Source of the DNA: Linyphia triangularis
Taxonomy: Eukaryota > Arthropoda > Arachnida > Araneae > Linyphiidae
NCBI GenBank assembly: GCA_963978545.1
Contig: OZ021721.1
Location: forward strand, 101,729,366-101,793,365
Direction: 5' to 3'
DNA: 64,000 nt
Shown here: positions 36,880 to 49,794 of the stretch, one piece after another
Position numbering within the stretch: the stretch's first letter is position 1
Layout: every line of letters starts with the position of its first letter
Notes under the pieces: generated by a model
The model's database searches: none
Told to the model about the DNA's origin: nothing
The model's input: only the letters and a program-made list of their open reading frames with translations
Made by a program: the position numbers and the translations under genes

Positions 36880-38440
36880 ATTTAAAAAATTACATCTGAT
36901 ACTTTGAAATGAAAGGCATTCATTCCATTTTCCTACATTGTTAAAAAGCATCTTTATTTCATATTTAAAGTTCAAAACGTTTTCATTCGTGACACTTTTA
37001 TAGCATAATGAAACATGTGAAGCGTTATTCCTTTATTAAACTAAATTTCGAAACTTCCTTTCAAGCGTATATCCCAAGATGAAACAGACTTAGTCTTGAA
37101 AACTAAATGAAGCATATCCCAACTACACACGACCATGTATAAATAAATAACAGGTAACCGTAATTGCCGTGTTAATTGTTATTAAAAATAAGACAGATAC
37201 GAGGCACAACCACCGGAACCCTTTTATCCTTAAGCTTATTCAGAGAAGATTTCAACTTGAGTGCACATTAAATTTCTTGGTCGGGTGGTTACATAAAGAA
37301 TATACCAAAGGCAATCAAAATGACGGAAGATGCTGAAAAACAAGAAAAGTTCCGTCTTTAATCTCCTGAAATGAACTTTAGAGGTGTAGGGTTTTCATAA
37401 AATTGCGAGGAACGCGAAAACGACATTTTATCTTGCGGATCTATTTCTTCTTTAAGAAGGATGATTACAGGTAGTGAGAATATCTGAAGCAGTTAAAATA
37501 TAAAGTGACGTAAATCACTTTTGAAAAAGAAATCTTTTGACTTCCAAGGTAAATTAATAACTATTGATTTTTTTAATTTTATTTTTTGCAATTTATCATT
37601 CAAATTCAAATTATGTTTAATTACATTCATAAAGATTTATATATTTTGAAAACTATTTATTGTTATATATTATAAAAATTACAAGAAGGGGAAAAAGGTT
37701 TTGATGTATTTCTGTGACGTAGTAACACACAATTGATTTTTTGTTTTCTTGGAGTATTTTGGTTTACTTTCGTAAGTTCAATGTAAGCCCATTGGACTTA
37801 CATCAAATGAAAACAAGCAATCTAATTGTTTGAAGTATTGAATATAAAAAATATGTATTCTATACGATTTCCATTTTCGTTTATATTTCTGAACGCAATT
37901 TCATTAACATATCCAATGATATTTTTTCATATTTGCAAAAAACTAAATACTTTTTACCAATATTTAAAATAATTGGTCAAACTTAATTAAACTTAAAAAC
38001 AGTAGTATAGTTTGATAGACTTTCCAGTTCAGATTTTAAATAAAAATATTAGTTTATCAAGAATTTCGGAAATCAATCAAAATCATTAAATTTTATTTAA
38101 GAATTATAATTCAAGGTCTATTAAAACTATTTACTCTGATAGAATTACAAGTTTTCTATGGTGAGTGCTACTGCTTCCCCCTAAAATAAGAGAATTCTAA
38201 AATTACATTGTTATATTAATTTGATATTTTGACAGTTGATATTGATAATTAAATAACTTGTATTAGAATTCACATCCCATTGTACTTGTCAAAAAATTCT
38301 TGTTAGTGATGAAATTACTTTTCCTTAACTCAGTATATTAATACTTTATGATGAGTTATTTTCAATACACGCTACGGTAAAGCAAGTGTCACTTGAAATT
38401 TTGATTTTATCAGATACTTTCTGAGTTTCAATAAATCTCA
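36880..38440. other. Intergenic DNA with a more complex patch, no gene seen
   Basis: Mostly AT-rich. About 37080-37500 has higher complexity and some CG pairs but only tiny frames. I cannot say whether it is regulatory or a decayed element. Confidence 0.45.
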
Positions 38441-38447
38441 GTGACAG

Positions 38448-38690
38448 TTGAACTCGTCAAAGTTTTGGAATTACATTGAATATGTGAGTGATTTAGGTCA
38501 TGGTGAACTCTTGAGAGTTTTGGGTTATAATGAACTCTTGAGAGTTTGGAGTTATAATGAATTCTTGAGAGTTTTAGGTTACAATGAACTCTTGATAATT
38601 TTGAGTTATAATGAATTCTTGCGAGTTTCGGATCACAGTGAATTCTCGAGAGTTTTGAGTTGTATTGAAATCTGCGTTGAGACCTGTGTC
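38448..38690 (+). repeat. 27-bp minisatellite, about nine units
   Basis: Consensus starts TGAACTCTTGAGAGTTTTGG and ends GTTATAA, 27 bases in all. The middle units are 80-90 percent alike. Since 27 is divisible by three, one plus-strand frame stays open for 82 codons and reads a nine-residue repeat like ELLRVLGYN; no signal or domain supports it as a real protein. Confidence 0.93.
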
Positions 38691-38766
38691 TTTTAGTTAA
38701 TTAAAAATTAGAGTTTGTTAATGGTTGATTTATGTAGAGATTACACAAAAAATATATATTTGCATG

Positions 38767-39196
38767 GACTCAACTCACGGCCGGCCTTATATAGGAGTCA
38801 AACCTTCTTGAAATTTCTAGGGGTAGATATTTGGAGAACTTTCCAGATCGTAGTCGAAAAGTCCTATACATGTACATGGGGGACCAAAAATGTCGCCAAA
38901 TGGTGGCCAAGTTTGGCGACATTTGGCGATTTCTTGCCAAATTCGGCGACAAAAATTAGTCTTTATCTCGCCAATTTGGCGAGATTTCCATTACCATAAT
39001 GTTAAATGCCCTGCTCCTTGTAAAACTCGCTTCCCAGCGTTACCTCTGTAAAACTCGTTATCAAGCATTAAGACACATTGCGGGGAAGCAAATTAACGAC
39101 GAACTATTGCAATACCTTATGCAAAATGTACATAAATTTTCCTATTTACAAAATTAGCACTACGAAATATTTACAAATATACAAAAATTCGTAACA
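38767..39196 (-). mobile_element. LTR fragment related to 33294-34010, opposite strand
   Basis: The complement starts TGTTACGAATTTTTGTATAT at 39196 and runs through the same TATATAAGGCCGGCC promoter block to about 38767, where similarity stops. It is the upstream (U3-side) 430 bp of the same LTR family; the poly-A side is missing. Frames at 38715-38999 are shadows. Confidence 0.85.
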
Positions 39197-39199
39197 ATA

Positions 39200-40116
39200 T
39201 TTAAGGAAATAATGCAGCACATATCATTGAAATTTTAATGTACAATAATGATAAAAACTGTGATATTCATAATGGTTTTGTGAAGCATTCTTTGAAAAGA
39301 AGTAAATTCGCCAGAACAGACCCTAATATTCCTAAGAATTTAAAGTACATTGTTCAACCGGATAAAATCATCTAAAACATAGTTATATTTTTGTTAGACT
39401 TTATTTAAATTAACGGTTAATTAAAACTTTCCACTGAAACCAGAAATAACAATTTACAATGATTTTTTTTCAAACTATTATTTAAGAAAGTTCGGAAATA
39501 ATCTTGAACAATCAACTTATAGTTCATTATAAATTATCATTTTTGAGCATTACGATTTCAAGGAATGATATGTCATATAATAAATTGTTAAAAAGAAGTT
39601 GTAATAACTACAAATAATGCAAAACTAAATATTAACCTACATTACATTAAAAAGCGTAGAGTATCTTTTAGTATTTGAAATAATTCGCAACCTAATTGAA
39701 TGGACTATTGCGAAAAGGACTCAAAGTAACATTTCTACGTTAAAACATTGTTACTCTTATTATACACTAATTGTTAGATTTCTGATGTAAAAATACTTTG
39801 TTTATGCAGTCTTGTTTTGTTTGATACTGGACAAAAGATAATGTTTTCTTCCATAGTGGTCATTAAAATATTCACTTTTGTCATGTTCTTTTTTGCAAGA
39901 AATGACTCAATTATAACATTTTTTTTTATTTTGGTTTATTTGCAACATCTGATAAGTGGATGATAAGATTTATACACTCTTACTGCTGATATATATATTT
40001 CTATCATAAGGAAATCTCATCATATGAATGCATGAAGTAAATGTAATAATTAAATATACAGCATTTAATGTCAGATTTAGGAAAAACAAGTTTGCATTGT
40101 ATGATAAGCAACGCAT
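39200..40116. other. AT-rich intergenic DNA, no gene seen
   Basis: No coding or repeat boundary signal recognised. Confidence 0.55.
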
Positions 40117-40120
40117 TTAA

Positions 40121-41045
40121 GATATATATATATACAATTGAGATGATTTTCTTTAATTTTTAGGTTATGATTTCAAACTTTTTGGCAATATATCAGAATT
40201 AAAAATGATACATTTTTATATATAAACTTTTTTCCCCGCCAATTTTTTAATGAGCTAATTGCAATTAAAGTGACTAATTAGGACATTATTAGAACATACA
40301 TAAATGAACTTGTAATTAACTTAGAAGTATGATTTTTATTGTAAATAAAAGATATTATATTGACGCATGTTCCTATGGAGAATTTTGAATTTGGTTTCAA
40401 TATTTATTTAATTATAAGTTTTTAATTAAAAATTCTTAAAAAATACATTGTTTTTAACAAAAAATTAAGATTAAAATATGCATAAAAAATGTGTTTATAA
40501 CAATATATAGGAAACACATTCACAACAATTGTCTACAAAACAAAACTAGAATTTTGTAAATCGGACCATTTATTATGAAGTTATGACCGTTGGTGTAAAG
40601 TCATATAACACCAAAATGTCATTCGTCAGAAAACGCGTTTAAAGTTTACTACACTAATGAACATGATACAAAACAGGTTCACAAAACCATCTGTAATTTA
40701 AAAAGTAATTTGAGTCTCAGAAAGAAATTGGTATCATTTTAATGGTAATGAATTCGGTTGTTGTTTTATTGGTTGTTTTTCAGATTATCTGGCACCGTCA
40801 GCAACACGAGGGCTATAATGCGCCGAAACATTCGTCATTAGACAAACCAACATACATTTACAAACACCCATGCCTAACACGGGACTCGAACCCGCAACCT
40901 AGCGGTCTAGAAGCTAGCACGCTAACCACTATACCGTTTGGTCAGCTGGTAATGAATTCGGGACTATTTAAAAAACAAAAAAAAAAAACAAAAAAAAACC
41001 GCAGACTTGAGTCAAATTTCGAAATTCCTAATGTATATGTATACC
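40121..41045 (-). mobile_element. TTAA-flanked element, family A, copy 3, split by a SINE
   Basis: TTAA lies at 40117-40120 and 41046-41049. The copy is reversed relative to copies 1 and 2. Removing the SINE and its duplication (204 bases) leaves 721 bp, the same as copy 2. The left terminus has decayed to GATATATATATATAC. Confidence 0.92.
40758..40946 (-). mobile_element. tRNA-derived SINE (family 1), copy 3, inside family A
   Basis: The minus strand shows the same tRNA-like head (B-box GGTTCGAGTCC) and TTTCGGCGCATTATAGCCCT body. A perfect 15-bp target duplication, TGGTAATGAATTCGG, is at 40743-40757 and 40947-40961. The 122-codon plus-strand frame across 40742-41110 is an artefact of the SINE. 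Confidence 0.97.
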
Positions 41046-41049
41046 TTAA

Positions 41050-42243
41050 ACACATTGGGTCACGTAGCATTTTCTGGTACCCTCAGTACAAACAGCGTAA
41101 TCGAATGTAATCCAATTAGCATGTTACGGTAAGACTTCAACCACCCACATTATAATTAATTCGTGTACTTGCATGTAATTAGGACATTTGAAACGTGTTT
41201 CCTAAGAAGCCCTCAATCACTGCTTTCTCTCTAAACCAAGAAATTATTCTCTATCTGTACACCAATAGAAGGATACGTTCTCGACTCTAGCTGCTGAGAT
41301 TAGTGGTACCCTTTTAGCATAATTTAATTACTTAAAATATACGCCAAGGCCTTCTTCTTAACTTGTAATATCATACTATTACAGAAACATGTAAAAAGAA
41401 AAAATATATTGCTATATAAATGACATTATTTGAAGTGTAGTTAAAGCGGTATTTTTTTTTCAATAGTTTGCAATAACGTTTGCTAAGATTAATAATTCAA
41501 TAAATATTTTGTAGCAAATTTATATTATAGTAATTGTGGCAGATCGATCCATTGTAAGGTTTGATAATTTTTTATTCTTGAATAGTGATAAATAAGATAG
41601 AAAAACTTTGTAGATTTTAAATTAGATAAAAGCCTTTAAAAAGGAGTTCAACTTATTTGTGCAGGCATTTATGTAATGTTGAATTGCAAGTAAATTAAAT
41701 TTATCTTTGTAGCAAAAGTCTGGATCTTTAAAAATAAAAATATTCTCGTTTTCTAGATATCCTACTCTGACTTTTTGTCTGTGACAATTGATGGATCTTT
41801 TGAGCAGATTTTACTATATATAGGTATTGCTCTGTTTGAACAAGGGATTTGTTTTGGAGTACCTGTGTTATGTATTTTATTATATTACTAAACTATATAA
41901 TTTTAAACGATAATAAATTTATTATATATATTGTCATTTTTTGAAGATTAAATTCTTTGAATGTGGCCAATTTAAGTTTATTTTTATAACGTATTTTATA
42001 ATATATTTTATTTTAACTATTAAATCTTTTTCCATCCTGAAATGTACATTTGCCTAAAAACTTCTAATCTGAATTTTATTTTAAAGTGATATAAAATAGT
42101 ATAAAGCAATTTCTACTTTTATAAACAATGTATTCAGATTTTCAAATGAAATCTCAATCATTGAAGATTTTAAAGAAACTTTTGTTAAGATAAAAGTATA
42201 CAATATGAAGATATTATTATATAATGATGGGACTTGACACTCG
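41050..42243. other. AT-rich intergenic DNA, no gene seen
   Basis: No supported feature; the reverse frame at 42081-42278 is AT-biased filler. Confidence 0.5.
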
Positions 42244-42309
42244 ATTTCTGAACTAAACAAACTTTCTGAACTAAACAAACTTTCTTAACTAAACAAGATC
42301 TCTGAACTA
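42244..42309 (+). repeat. 18-bp tandem repeat, about 3.6 units
   Basis: Unit TTTCTGAACTAAACAAAC repeated with a few substitutions. Confidence 0.9.
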
Positions 42310-44787
42310 TTACAAACTATATTGTTATATTAAAAATATATAATATAAATTAGTATTTATATCAGCATTACATATTACACTTTGCAGTCTTCCAACTAAA
42401 GAGCTACTACTACTACGTTGCTAAATATTAGACGTTTCAAAAGTATTGTAGGGCATAGCAATAATTAATTTTGTAATATTAATAAATAATTTATGATAAG
42501 AAAATGAATAATTTTTTGGTAGAATTATAAAATAATAAGTGTAATAAATATCTATAACAAATTACATCGTTTTAACTTGAAACTAAGTATTCAAATCATT
42601 CATATCAAGCCTATAATTTATGGAGTGTGTAACGTCAGGATTGCATAGGGTCCTTGGTAATTAAATTAGGGTCTCACTAGGCACATGTCATTTGTTGCCT
42701 GTAACTTCGTAAGCAAGACCTCTTCATTAGCAACTAATGAACCTCGACACAGTGGATTTCGAACGATTGACAACCCTAAGGAGAAATGGAATAAAATTAC
42801 GAAGTGACCCTAATGACTAAGTTTCCTAGGAACAATAGAGCTAGTTCTTAAACAACCAAATTACTTTTCTTATTTAAGGAACGCTTATCCATCTATGTTG
42901 CAGAAAATTGAAGCCTCTTTTGTAAATACATATGTCTAATATGCTTTGTTTAAAATTATTCTCTACATTAGCAGTAGATGAATACAAATGGGATTTATTA
43001 TATTTAAAAAAAAAATTCATCTATTTACTTCCTTAATTGGAGTTAAAAATGAATATTTTAACTCTAAAGAGTAACATAAATTACTGATTATATTCTTCTG
43101 CCAAATATTTAAATATATTCTTCTTTAAAGATTTTGCAAAAGTACGATCGGTAATTTTTTTTATTAACCGCAAGTATGTTTCTTATGTATAACAACATAT
43201 TTGAATTTTTTGCAAAGTATTTGTCATATTAGTGATTTCAGTTTCGAAGGAAAATCTTCTTGAGTAAAGTATGGAATGCGCAATAAATGGTTTAATGAGA
43301 TTCATGGTAACTAATTTGTGATTAGAAGCCATTAGTGAAATGGGAACTTTAATATTTTCTTAATTGGTATGGTAAATTAAGATGTATTGGTAAATAAAAT
43401 GAGTTACTAAGCAATCTTATAAAAACAGTTAGCAAACATATTTTTAATAAATTGCTAAACTTTAATGTAATGTTATGAACATTTTCTTGGTTATGTTAAA
43501 GTCAGAAAAATTAGTTACGAATTCATAAACATCCAAAAATAATTTTAACTGAAATCATCCCTAACAAGTATCTTTTTCCACAACTTTTCATAACAATTAC
43601 TAAAGAAATTATAAAACTTTAACCAAACTTTTTAATTGTAGTTGAACTTCATAAAAAGTAATTGTATTTCTATTTTTTCGATATTTAATACATTTCATTA
43701 CCGAACCAATTGAATTCGGAATAATAATTTAGAAAATTTTTAAACTTTAACTTTACTAAATTATTTTAACATCCTTTTTTGTTAAGCTTAACTTCAATTG
43801 ATTTTTTTTTATTCATAAATATTGAGATGAGGATTTTTGTATACCTTGCATATAGTCAAAAACAACACATTTCAGAATGTTGAACTTTCAATATAAATTG
43901 TTTTCCCATATAACTTACATTTGTACAAACATATGCTTTTTGAATTTTTTTTTTATTACACTGAGCTTCAATACAGTAATTTTGGGAACGACTTTTCTAT
44001 TCGTGGCTCAAAAGTTTTTAGGTTTCCCCGTTTTAAACATATTTATGAAGCCATTGGACTATGCTAGGCTGGAATTTCAAATTTTAGCTTTCAGAGTTCC
44101 TTGATATTCAAATTTGCAATTTTGGAAACCCACACTCCTTTGACGATCATGTAGTGATTTGAATTCAATCCTGGCTCACATAAAAATATCGTCATGCCCA
44201 TATTTGGTCTCTAACCTACCTGAAATTGAATTTCACAATTCTAATTCTTCTGTATCTGGACTTAAATTTTGAAGAAGAGTTAGTGGTTGACATTTTGTTG
44301 TTGAGAAGTTGTAATAGATGTTTTACGGAAGGTTTTACATAAAATTATGTTGCTTAGTATTTTCCACTCCATAGAAGTTATGAAATGTTAACTGAAATAA
44401 TTGCGTTTTACTTGCTATTGTTGGTATTCTTGTACTATTGGCTGAATTATTAGATGCCGTTCGGAAGCTGTTGATTACATTTGCAGTTTATGTTTTATCC
44501 ACCAGGTGGTGACTGATTTGTGTGGTATGTATATATGTATCAGGAATAGGTTATTGTTTTTGGACTCTAATTTTATACTCCTCTCAACATTATGATTCGT
44601 CATGAATTCCTTATATTTTCTTATGGCAAGAAAATAAACTTTATTTTCACAGCTGGCATGGTTAGCTAAAAAAAAGGCTCAGCAAAGCCTGAATGGTGGG
44701 TAATGGTTATGTAATTGGTGCAGTTTTAATCTGTGAATGTAGATGCTGCTATCAGGCATCAAGCCGTAATTAGAAGCTGAACTTCGA
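42310..44787. other. AT-rich intergenic DNA with one complex patch
   Basis: About 42630-42850 is higher-complexity, unique-looking sequence with no ORF. The remainder is AT-rich. The 75-codon frame at 43877-44104 is hydrophobic but has no start context or motif that supports it. Confidence 0.5.
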
Positions 44788-44791
44788 TTAA

Positions 44792-45311
44792 CACTTTAAA
44801 TCCCAACCAGCTCTAAATCGCATTGTAGAAAAATTCCCAGCCAGGTGCCCTTTGGTCGGGTCAAGGGGTGTAAACTGTGGTGAATCTTGCCGGTAATAGT
44901 TGTTTGAAGAGTGATGGTCCTTAACAATAGGCCATTGCGAAACATGTAGAAGGGAGTCGTTGGTTTAGAGTACTCATTATAAAACTGCTCCACCCTTTGG
45001 ACACTGAGTAAGATGGTCGGGATTTTTCTTGTATGCGAATCTTGTCAAGTACTTAGCGGTGGCGTTTCATTCATTGATAAGATGCCGACTAAATGCTCCG
45101 ACATATCAAGTAGATGACCCAATGCACAACCCTATTACAAGTTGTAGACATATAGTAATGATCTTTTAATGGTCGATAGTGACCCTCCACTGGAAACCCA
45201 GGTGTGGCCCACAGGAGAACGAGTCGGGCGAGTTCATTTCCAGTTTTTTCGAATAGAAAGTCATTGGGTTTTTGTGAAACCAACAACGCTGACTCCGTGG
45301 GATTTAAAGGG
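44792..45311. mobile_element. TTAA-flanked piggyBac-like non-autonomous element
   Basis: 520 bp bounded by TTAA (44788-44791, 45312-45315). Termini are CACTTTAAATCCCA and, on the complement, CCCTTTAAATCCCA. The interior is noticeably less AT-rich than its surroundings and contains two reverse frames (65 and 107 codons), neither resembling a transposase. Confidence 0.7.
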
Positions 45312-45315
45312 TTAA

Positions 45316-48300
45316 AATAAAAATGGTATGAGATTGATGCCAAAGGTAGCCGTATGCCAATTCTATAGTTTAATGGGAACTGAACTTCAGAAGTATGTCT
45401 TCTCAAATGCAAGCATATAGGAGGGGAATAGGAGCCATGTGATCCTCATTTGTAAGCTGAACCATCGAAGGCAGGCGACACCGTGAAAGAATTGTATGCC
45501 CTTTAACAATGGAATGGAAAGGCAAAAAGGATTTCAAATTGCATTGAAAAGGGATCCCAAAGACTTTTGGTTGTAACTATGATATATTCAAAAGCTTGAA
45601 AATATTGAAGGAAGGGAGAAATGAACCAATAATTGGATGAATTTTTGAGCTTTAAGTTCATGACTGAGAATGAGATTATCGGTATGCATACAAATTTTAT
45701 ACCGAAATCACGTTCTATATGTGATAAAATTACCTAGGTAGCACATAGGTATTGGCCAGTGTCGAAACAAGGGTTTTGGGAAGATTGACCAATCCATGCC
45801 GAAACTCAAGCATCGTTTCAAACTACAATTTCAAAAAACAAATATATCAAAACCATTACATAGCATATTTTTTACCCCTCTGTTCTTTCCAGTATAAACA
45901 TATTTCAATTTTAAAACTCTGCATCAACATTTCAAAACTTCCAGTACATTTTACCAGCACTGGGTTAGATTGGCCAAGATCCGTAGCAGTCAGTCTGCAA
46001 CGGTTCACATCGGAATTGGCTAGAGTTGAGCGAGATTGGCCAGCATATTAGTGCGAATAATAAGTTTATTGATTAACTATATCGACAATTTATGAAGCAG
46101 TACTTTTGGAAAAATATTATTTAAGTTTGAATAATAGAGTAAAGTAATAGAATCACAAATAAAGTATCTGAAAAATCTGAAATGCATCGATATCGATAAA
46201 CCACAGGATAGACTGCTTCACGCTGGAAAATTGAAGTCGTTGACAGATGCCTTTGGGTGGACAAAAAATACAGATTGCCAAGGATTTAGAATAAAATTTT
46301 GGATTGTACATAGTAAAATTTCCATAGTAGACTTTAATTAGTAATAATGTGCAAAAAAATATCTACTCTAGCACTTTACAAGGTTTCTTGCATTCTCTCC
46401 CAAATATAAAAAAGAACTGTGATTGGTTAATCATCAACCCATCATCATCAACCACCAGCTCGTTTTTCTCCTTGTATTGACATCGGAGCATTCTATAGAG
46501 TTGTTTATCTATATCTAAACGTATGAACTCTTAAGATGTTGAGGAGAGAGATTTAGGAAAAATCCGAAGTTTTAAAGACTGTCCTAAACTTAAATTTATC
46601 TGCAAAAGGAAACTGGTTTTAAAAACGCCAAAAATATAAGGAGCAGGAGTTTATTGTGTAGTAGAAATGAAACAAATTTGGAAATGAGGGATACTCAAAC
46701 TGAAAAAATAACCCGTAAAGCAGTCTTAGTTAAAAATGTAGATTTCATCTAATTATATTTTGTTTTCATCTGACTTCCTAACAGTTGTGGATATTGGGGG
46801 GGAAACAAAATGCACATTTCCATTAATAGTTAGCTATTAACCTGTTAAAAAAATCATAACAAGCAATCAAGTTTTTTAGTTGAGTTAAAACACGTATACG
46901 AATTTCAGAAATCAAATAAACGTACAAACATGTTTAAAATGCTTTTACTTGTTTGGAAACCTGTAAGTATGGCATGAGATTTTTAAAAAACTTCTATCCA
47001 TTCAAAGAGAACATAAAGATCAAGAAAAAGAGGAAAAATACATTATTTTTACATTCCCAATAACTCTAAATACCATTCCTATTTACATAAAAAATATGGT
47101 TCTGTAAATAACATCTTTATGGGACAGCGGTTAAGAAAATTGGTCATTGTTGAAGAAAATGTTGACTAAGAGAAAATTACTTGCTTTTTTTTTTATTAGT
47201 AAATGTTACTTTTAAGAGATATTTTATTGCTTTGTGTAGTCCAGTCACTTGTTTTGAGACTTAGAGAAATAAATTACAAAAAAAAAAAAAAAAAAAAAAA
47301 TGACTCATGATGATCAGAAAGGAAAATTTAATTCTCGCGATGCAATAAGAAAACGAAATGCGAAATGGAATTATGGTCCGAAAAGAACTAAAAAACTTTT
47401 CTCATATCGGCGAAGATGCAAATGTGACATTACTATGCATGATGTTATTGCCAAAGGGCGAATTGAGATCTGAATGATGTAAAATATTCAATTTAGAGAA
47501 CTGAATGTATGTACTGTTTTAGTTTTTTAAATCTTTTTTTTGGGTATGTAGGGAATAGAATTTTAATATGGCTAGATGTTACATTAAGAATTTAAAATTG
47601 GCTGTTAATGTATTTAAATGATTTAGAAAACTTTTGTAGAATTGGTAAGACTCATAATACTTTTGAATTCATTATAGTTTTTTCTTGTGTTCATTCTCCT
47701 TACATATTCATCAAGATACTATCCGTGCTCTTTAGAAACTTTTACGATGGTTAGGGGAGCGCAACTCGTTCTCTATTTAAATAATGTTAATTTTTTGGTT
47801 TTTAAGTTACATTTAAAAATATAATTTAATTTAAACAGTTAATTTTTTCTATTTATTTTAAACAAATATTTACCAATGCAGTACAGTTTCAAGGGTGTTT
47901 TTTTTTTTTTTTTTTTTTAAATATACTTTCTAAAAGTGCATATATTTTTTTAATAATAATCACAAAAATTCTAACACTTTTTATAGCCAACATTTTTTCC
48001 AGATGTTTTATGCAAAAATTATCGAGTTTAAATGTGTAATGCTATCAAAGTAATTAGATTTATACAGTTTTAGGAATTAATGAGTAGTTTTTAAGGAATT
48101 ATTAATTTTTGGAAAAATTACTCATATTTAATGCATCATAAACAATATTTTAAATATATATAAAGATAAATAATTCTAGGGCAGCAGAATAAAAATACTA
48201 TCACAAATAAAAACAGGAATGTTAAGAATTTCCAAAAAGGAAAAAATGAAAAAAATCGATTTTTTTATCACTTTTTTTACACCTCTCTTAAGAAATTAAT

Positions 48301-48649
48301 TTTTTCTTTATCCTTCTGAATTTTTACTAAATCCTTTCATTTGACTACAGTAAGAAGCTGGCCCATATTTTACCACTATATTGAAATTCAAAACAAACTA
48401 AGTTAATTTTTTTTAAAGAAAGCGTTGATGCAGTCTATCTATATATTAATTATTTTTTCTAATTTTGTTTTCCATTAATTCATTTTCAGATACGATTTAA
48501 GCTGGCAATTGTTCAATGAGCAGTCGTTGCTAAATTATAGCATTTTGCGACCCCACCTTTCATAAATATTCCTTCTATTATTTCAGCGGCAGAATTTTTA
48601 CCGGTAACTTTTTTTTTATTTGCCGTACAGATTTATCTCTTCCACGAAA
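45316..48649. other. Intergenic DNA, no gene seen
   Basis: 45316-46060 keeps an intermediate GC content, with GATTGGCCA(A/G) at 45971 and 46031 and TTGGCCAGTG at 45752; the 99-codon frame at 45752-46051 has no motif. The rest is AT-rich with poly-A (47277-47300) and poly-T (about 47899-47919) tracts. Confidence 0.5.
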
Positions 48650-49106
48650 TACCATATATAGAATATTTTATTAGGTGTAATTTATTATCTTTCAATACAA
48701 CTGTTTAATAGACAGAAACAAACACGTATTACCATGCCAAACTAAGCATAATTAAATGCAAGTTTCCCACTTTAACAAGAAGAATTGAGACTATCTTCAA
48801 ATTAATTTGAAGAAAGTCTATTAAACAGAATTCTATTAAGTCTATTAAACGAAATACTTTTATAGAATATTTTAATAGGTGTAATTTATTATTTTTCAAT
48901 ACAATTCAGAAAGTCTATTAAGTCTATTAAACGAAATACTTTTATAGAATATTTTATTAGGTGTAATTTATTATCTTTCAATACAACTGTTTAATAGACA
49001 GAAGCAAACACGTATTACCATGCCAAACTAAGCATAAATAAATGCAAGTTTTCCACTTTAACAAGAAGAATTGAGACTATCTTCAAATTAATTTGAAGAA
49101 AGTCTA
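48650..49106 (+). repeat. Local triplication, two long copies and one partial
   Basis: 48656-48822 and 48938-49106 are almost identical, both running from the ATAGAATATTTTATTAGGTG block to CAAATTAATTTGAAGAAAGT. A shorter third copy, TTTTATAGAATATTTTAATA onward, lies at about 48855-48905. The word AAGTCTATTAAACGAAATAC precedes the second and third copies. High identity means a recent event. Confidence 0.93.
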
Positions 49107-49565
49107 GTTTGAATGCCCCATCGGAAAACAATTTTTCTAATTAATTTAAATGCATCTAAAACTACTTTTAATCACAGTTCCGATCTTTCAATTAATGCAC
49201 ACTAACCATCTTAACAGTTAAAATAATATCTGAATCAATTTACTTAAAACAATTTATCCTAAATGGCGACAGCTTCCGAAGTTATCGGTTTTCTTTAACT
49301 TAGCAAAACAGATTCTAACATAAAGAAATTAAGTTATTGATCTTGTTCAAACATGTTTATTCATCTACATTTCAGAATGAGTTTTACTAATAGCTACCTT
49401 TTAAAACATATGTTAGAATATAATTCTTTAGTGAAGTAATATTTCGATAAATTTAACAAGTATATTTTCACACGAAATTGTAATATTACTTTCTGAATTT
49501 GAATGCTTTCCTATTTTTAAATGTAAATTTGTTATTTGAATTTTTCTTCATTAGTTGGATATTAA

Positions 49566-49794
49566 TCCATTAAAGACGGTTGGTCAGAAAACTTGCCAAT
49601 CAAAATTTTAGTTTTTTCTTTGCTAAAAAATTGTGTGATTGTGGTTTCACTTAATGTTTTTTAAAAATCACAAAGATAATTTTCCGAAAAATTTGAAAAA
49701 TTAAAATTTACCTTAAATGATCTAAATAAACAAGGTAAAAGTTAAAAAAATAAATAATGGAATGTTTAGCTATTTCAAAGTCGTCTTTAAGGAG
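49566..49794. mobile_element. piggyBac-like MITE, copy 2 (reverse of 30171-30396)
   Basis: 229 bp with TTAA at 49562-49565 and 49795-49798. The complement aligns along its length with the element at 30171, including ATCATTTAAGGTAAATT and GATTGGCAAG. Termini TCCATTAAAGACG and CTCCTTAAAGACG (complement) pair with each other. Confidence 0.8.

Noticed and set aside
38715..38999. 94-codon ORF
   Set aside because: It lies in the reversed LTR fragment, and the repeated TTGGCGA words keep the frame open.
40742..41110. 122-codon plus-strand ORF
   Set aside because: It runs across the reverse complement of a SINE and its target duplication into family A sequence.
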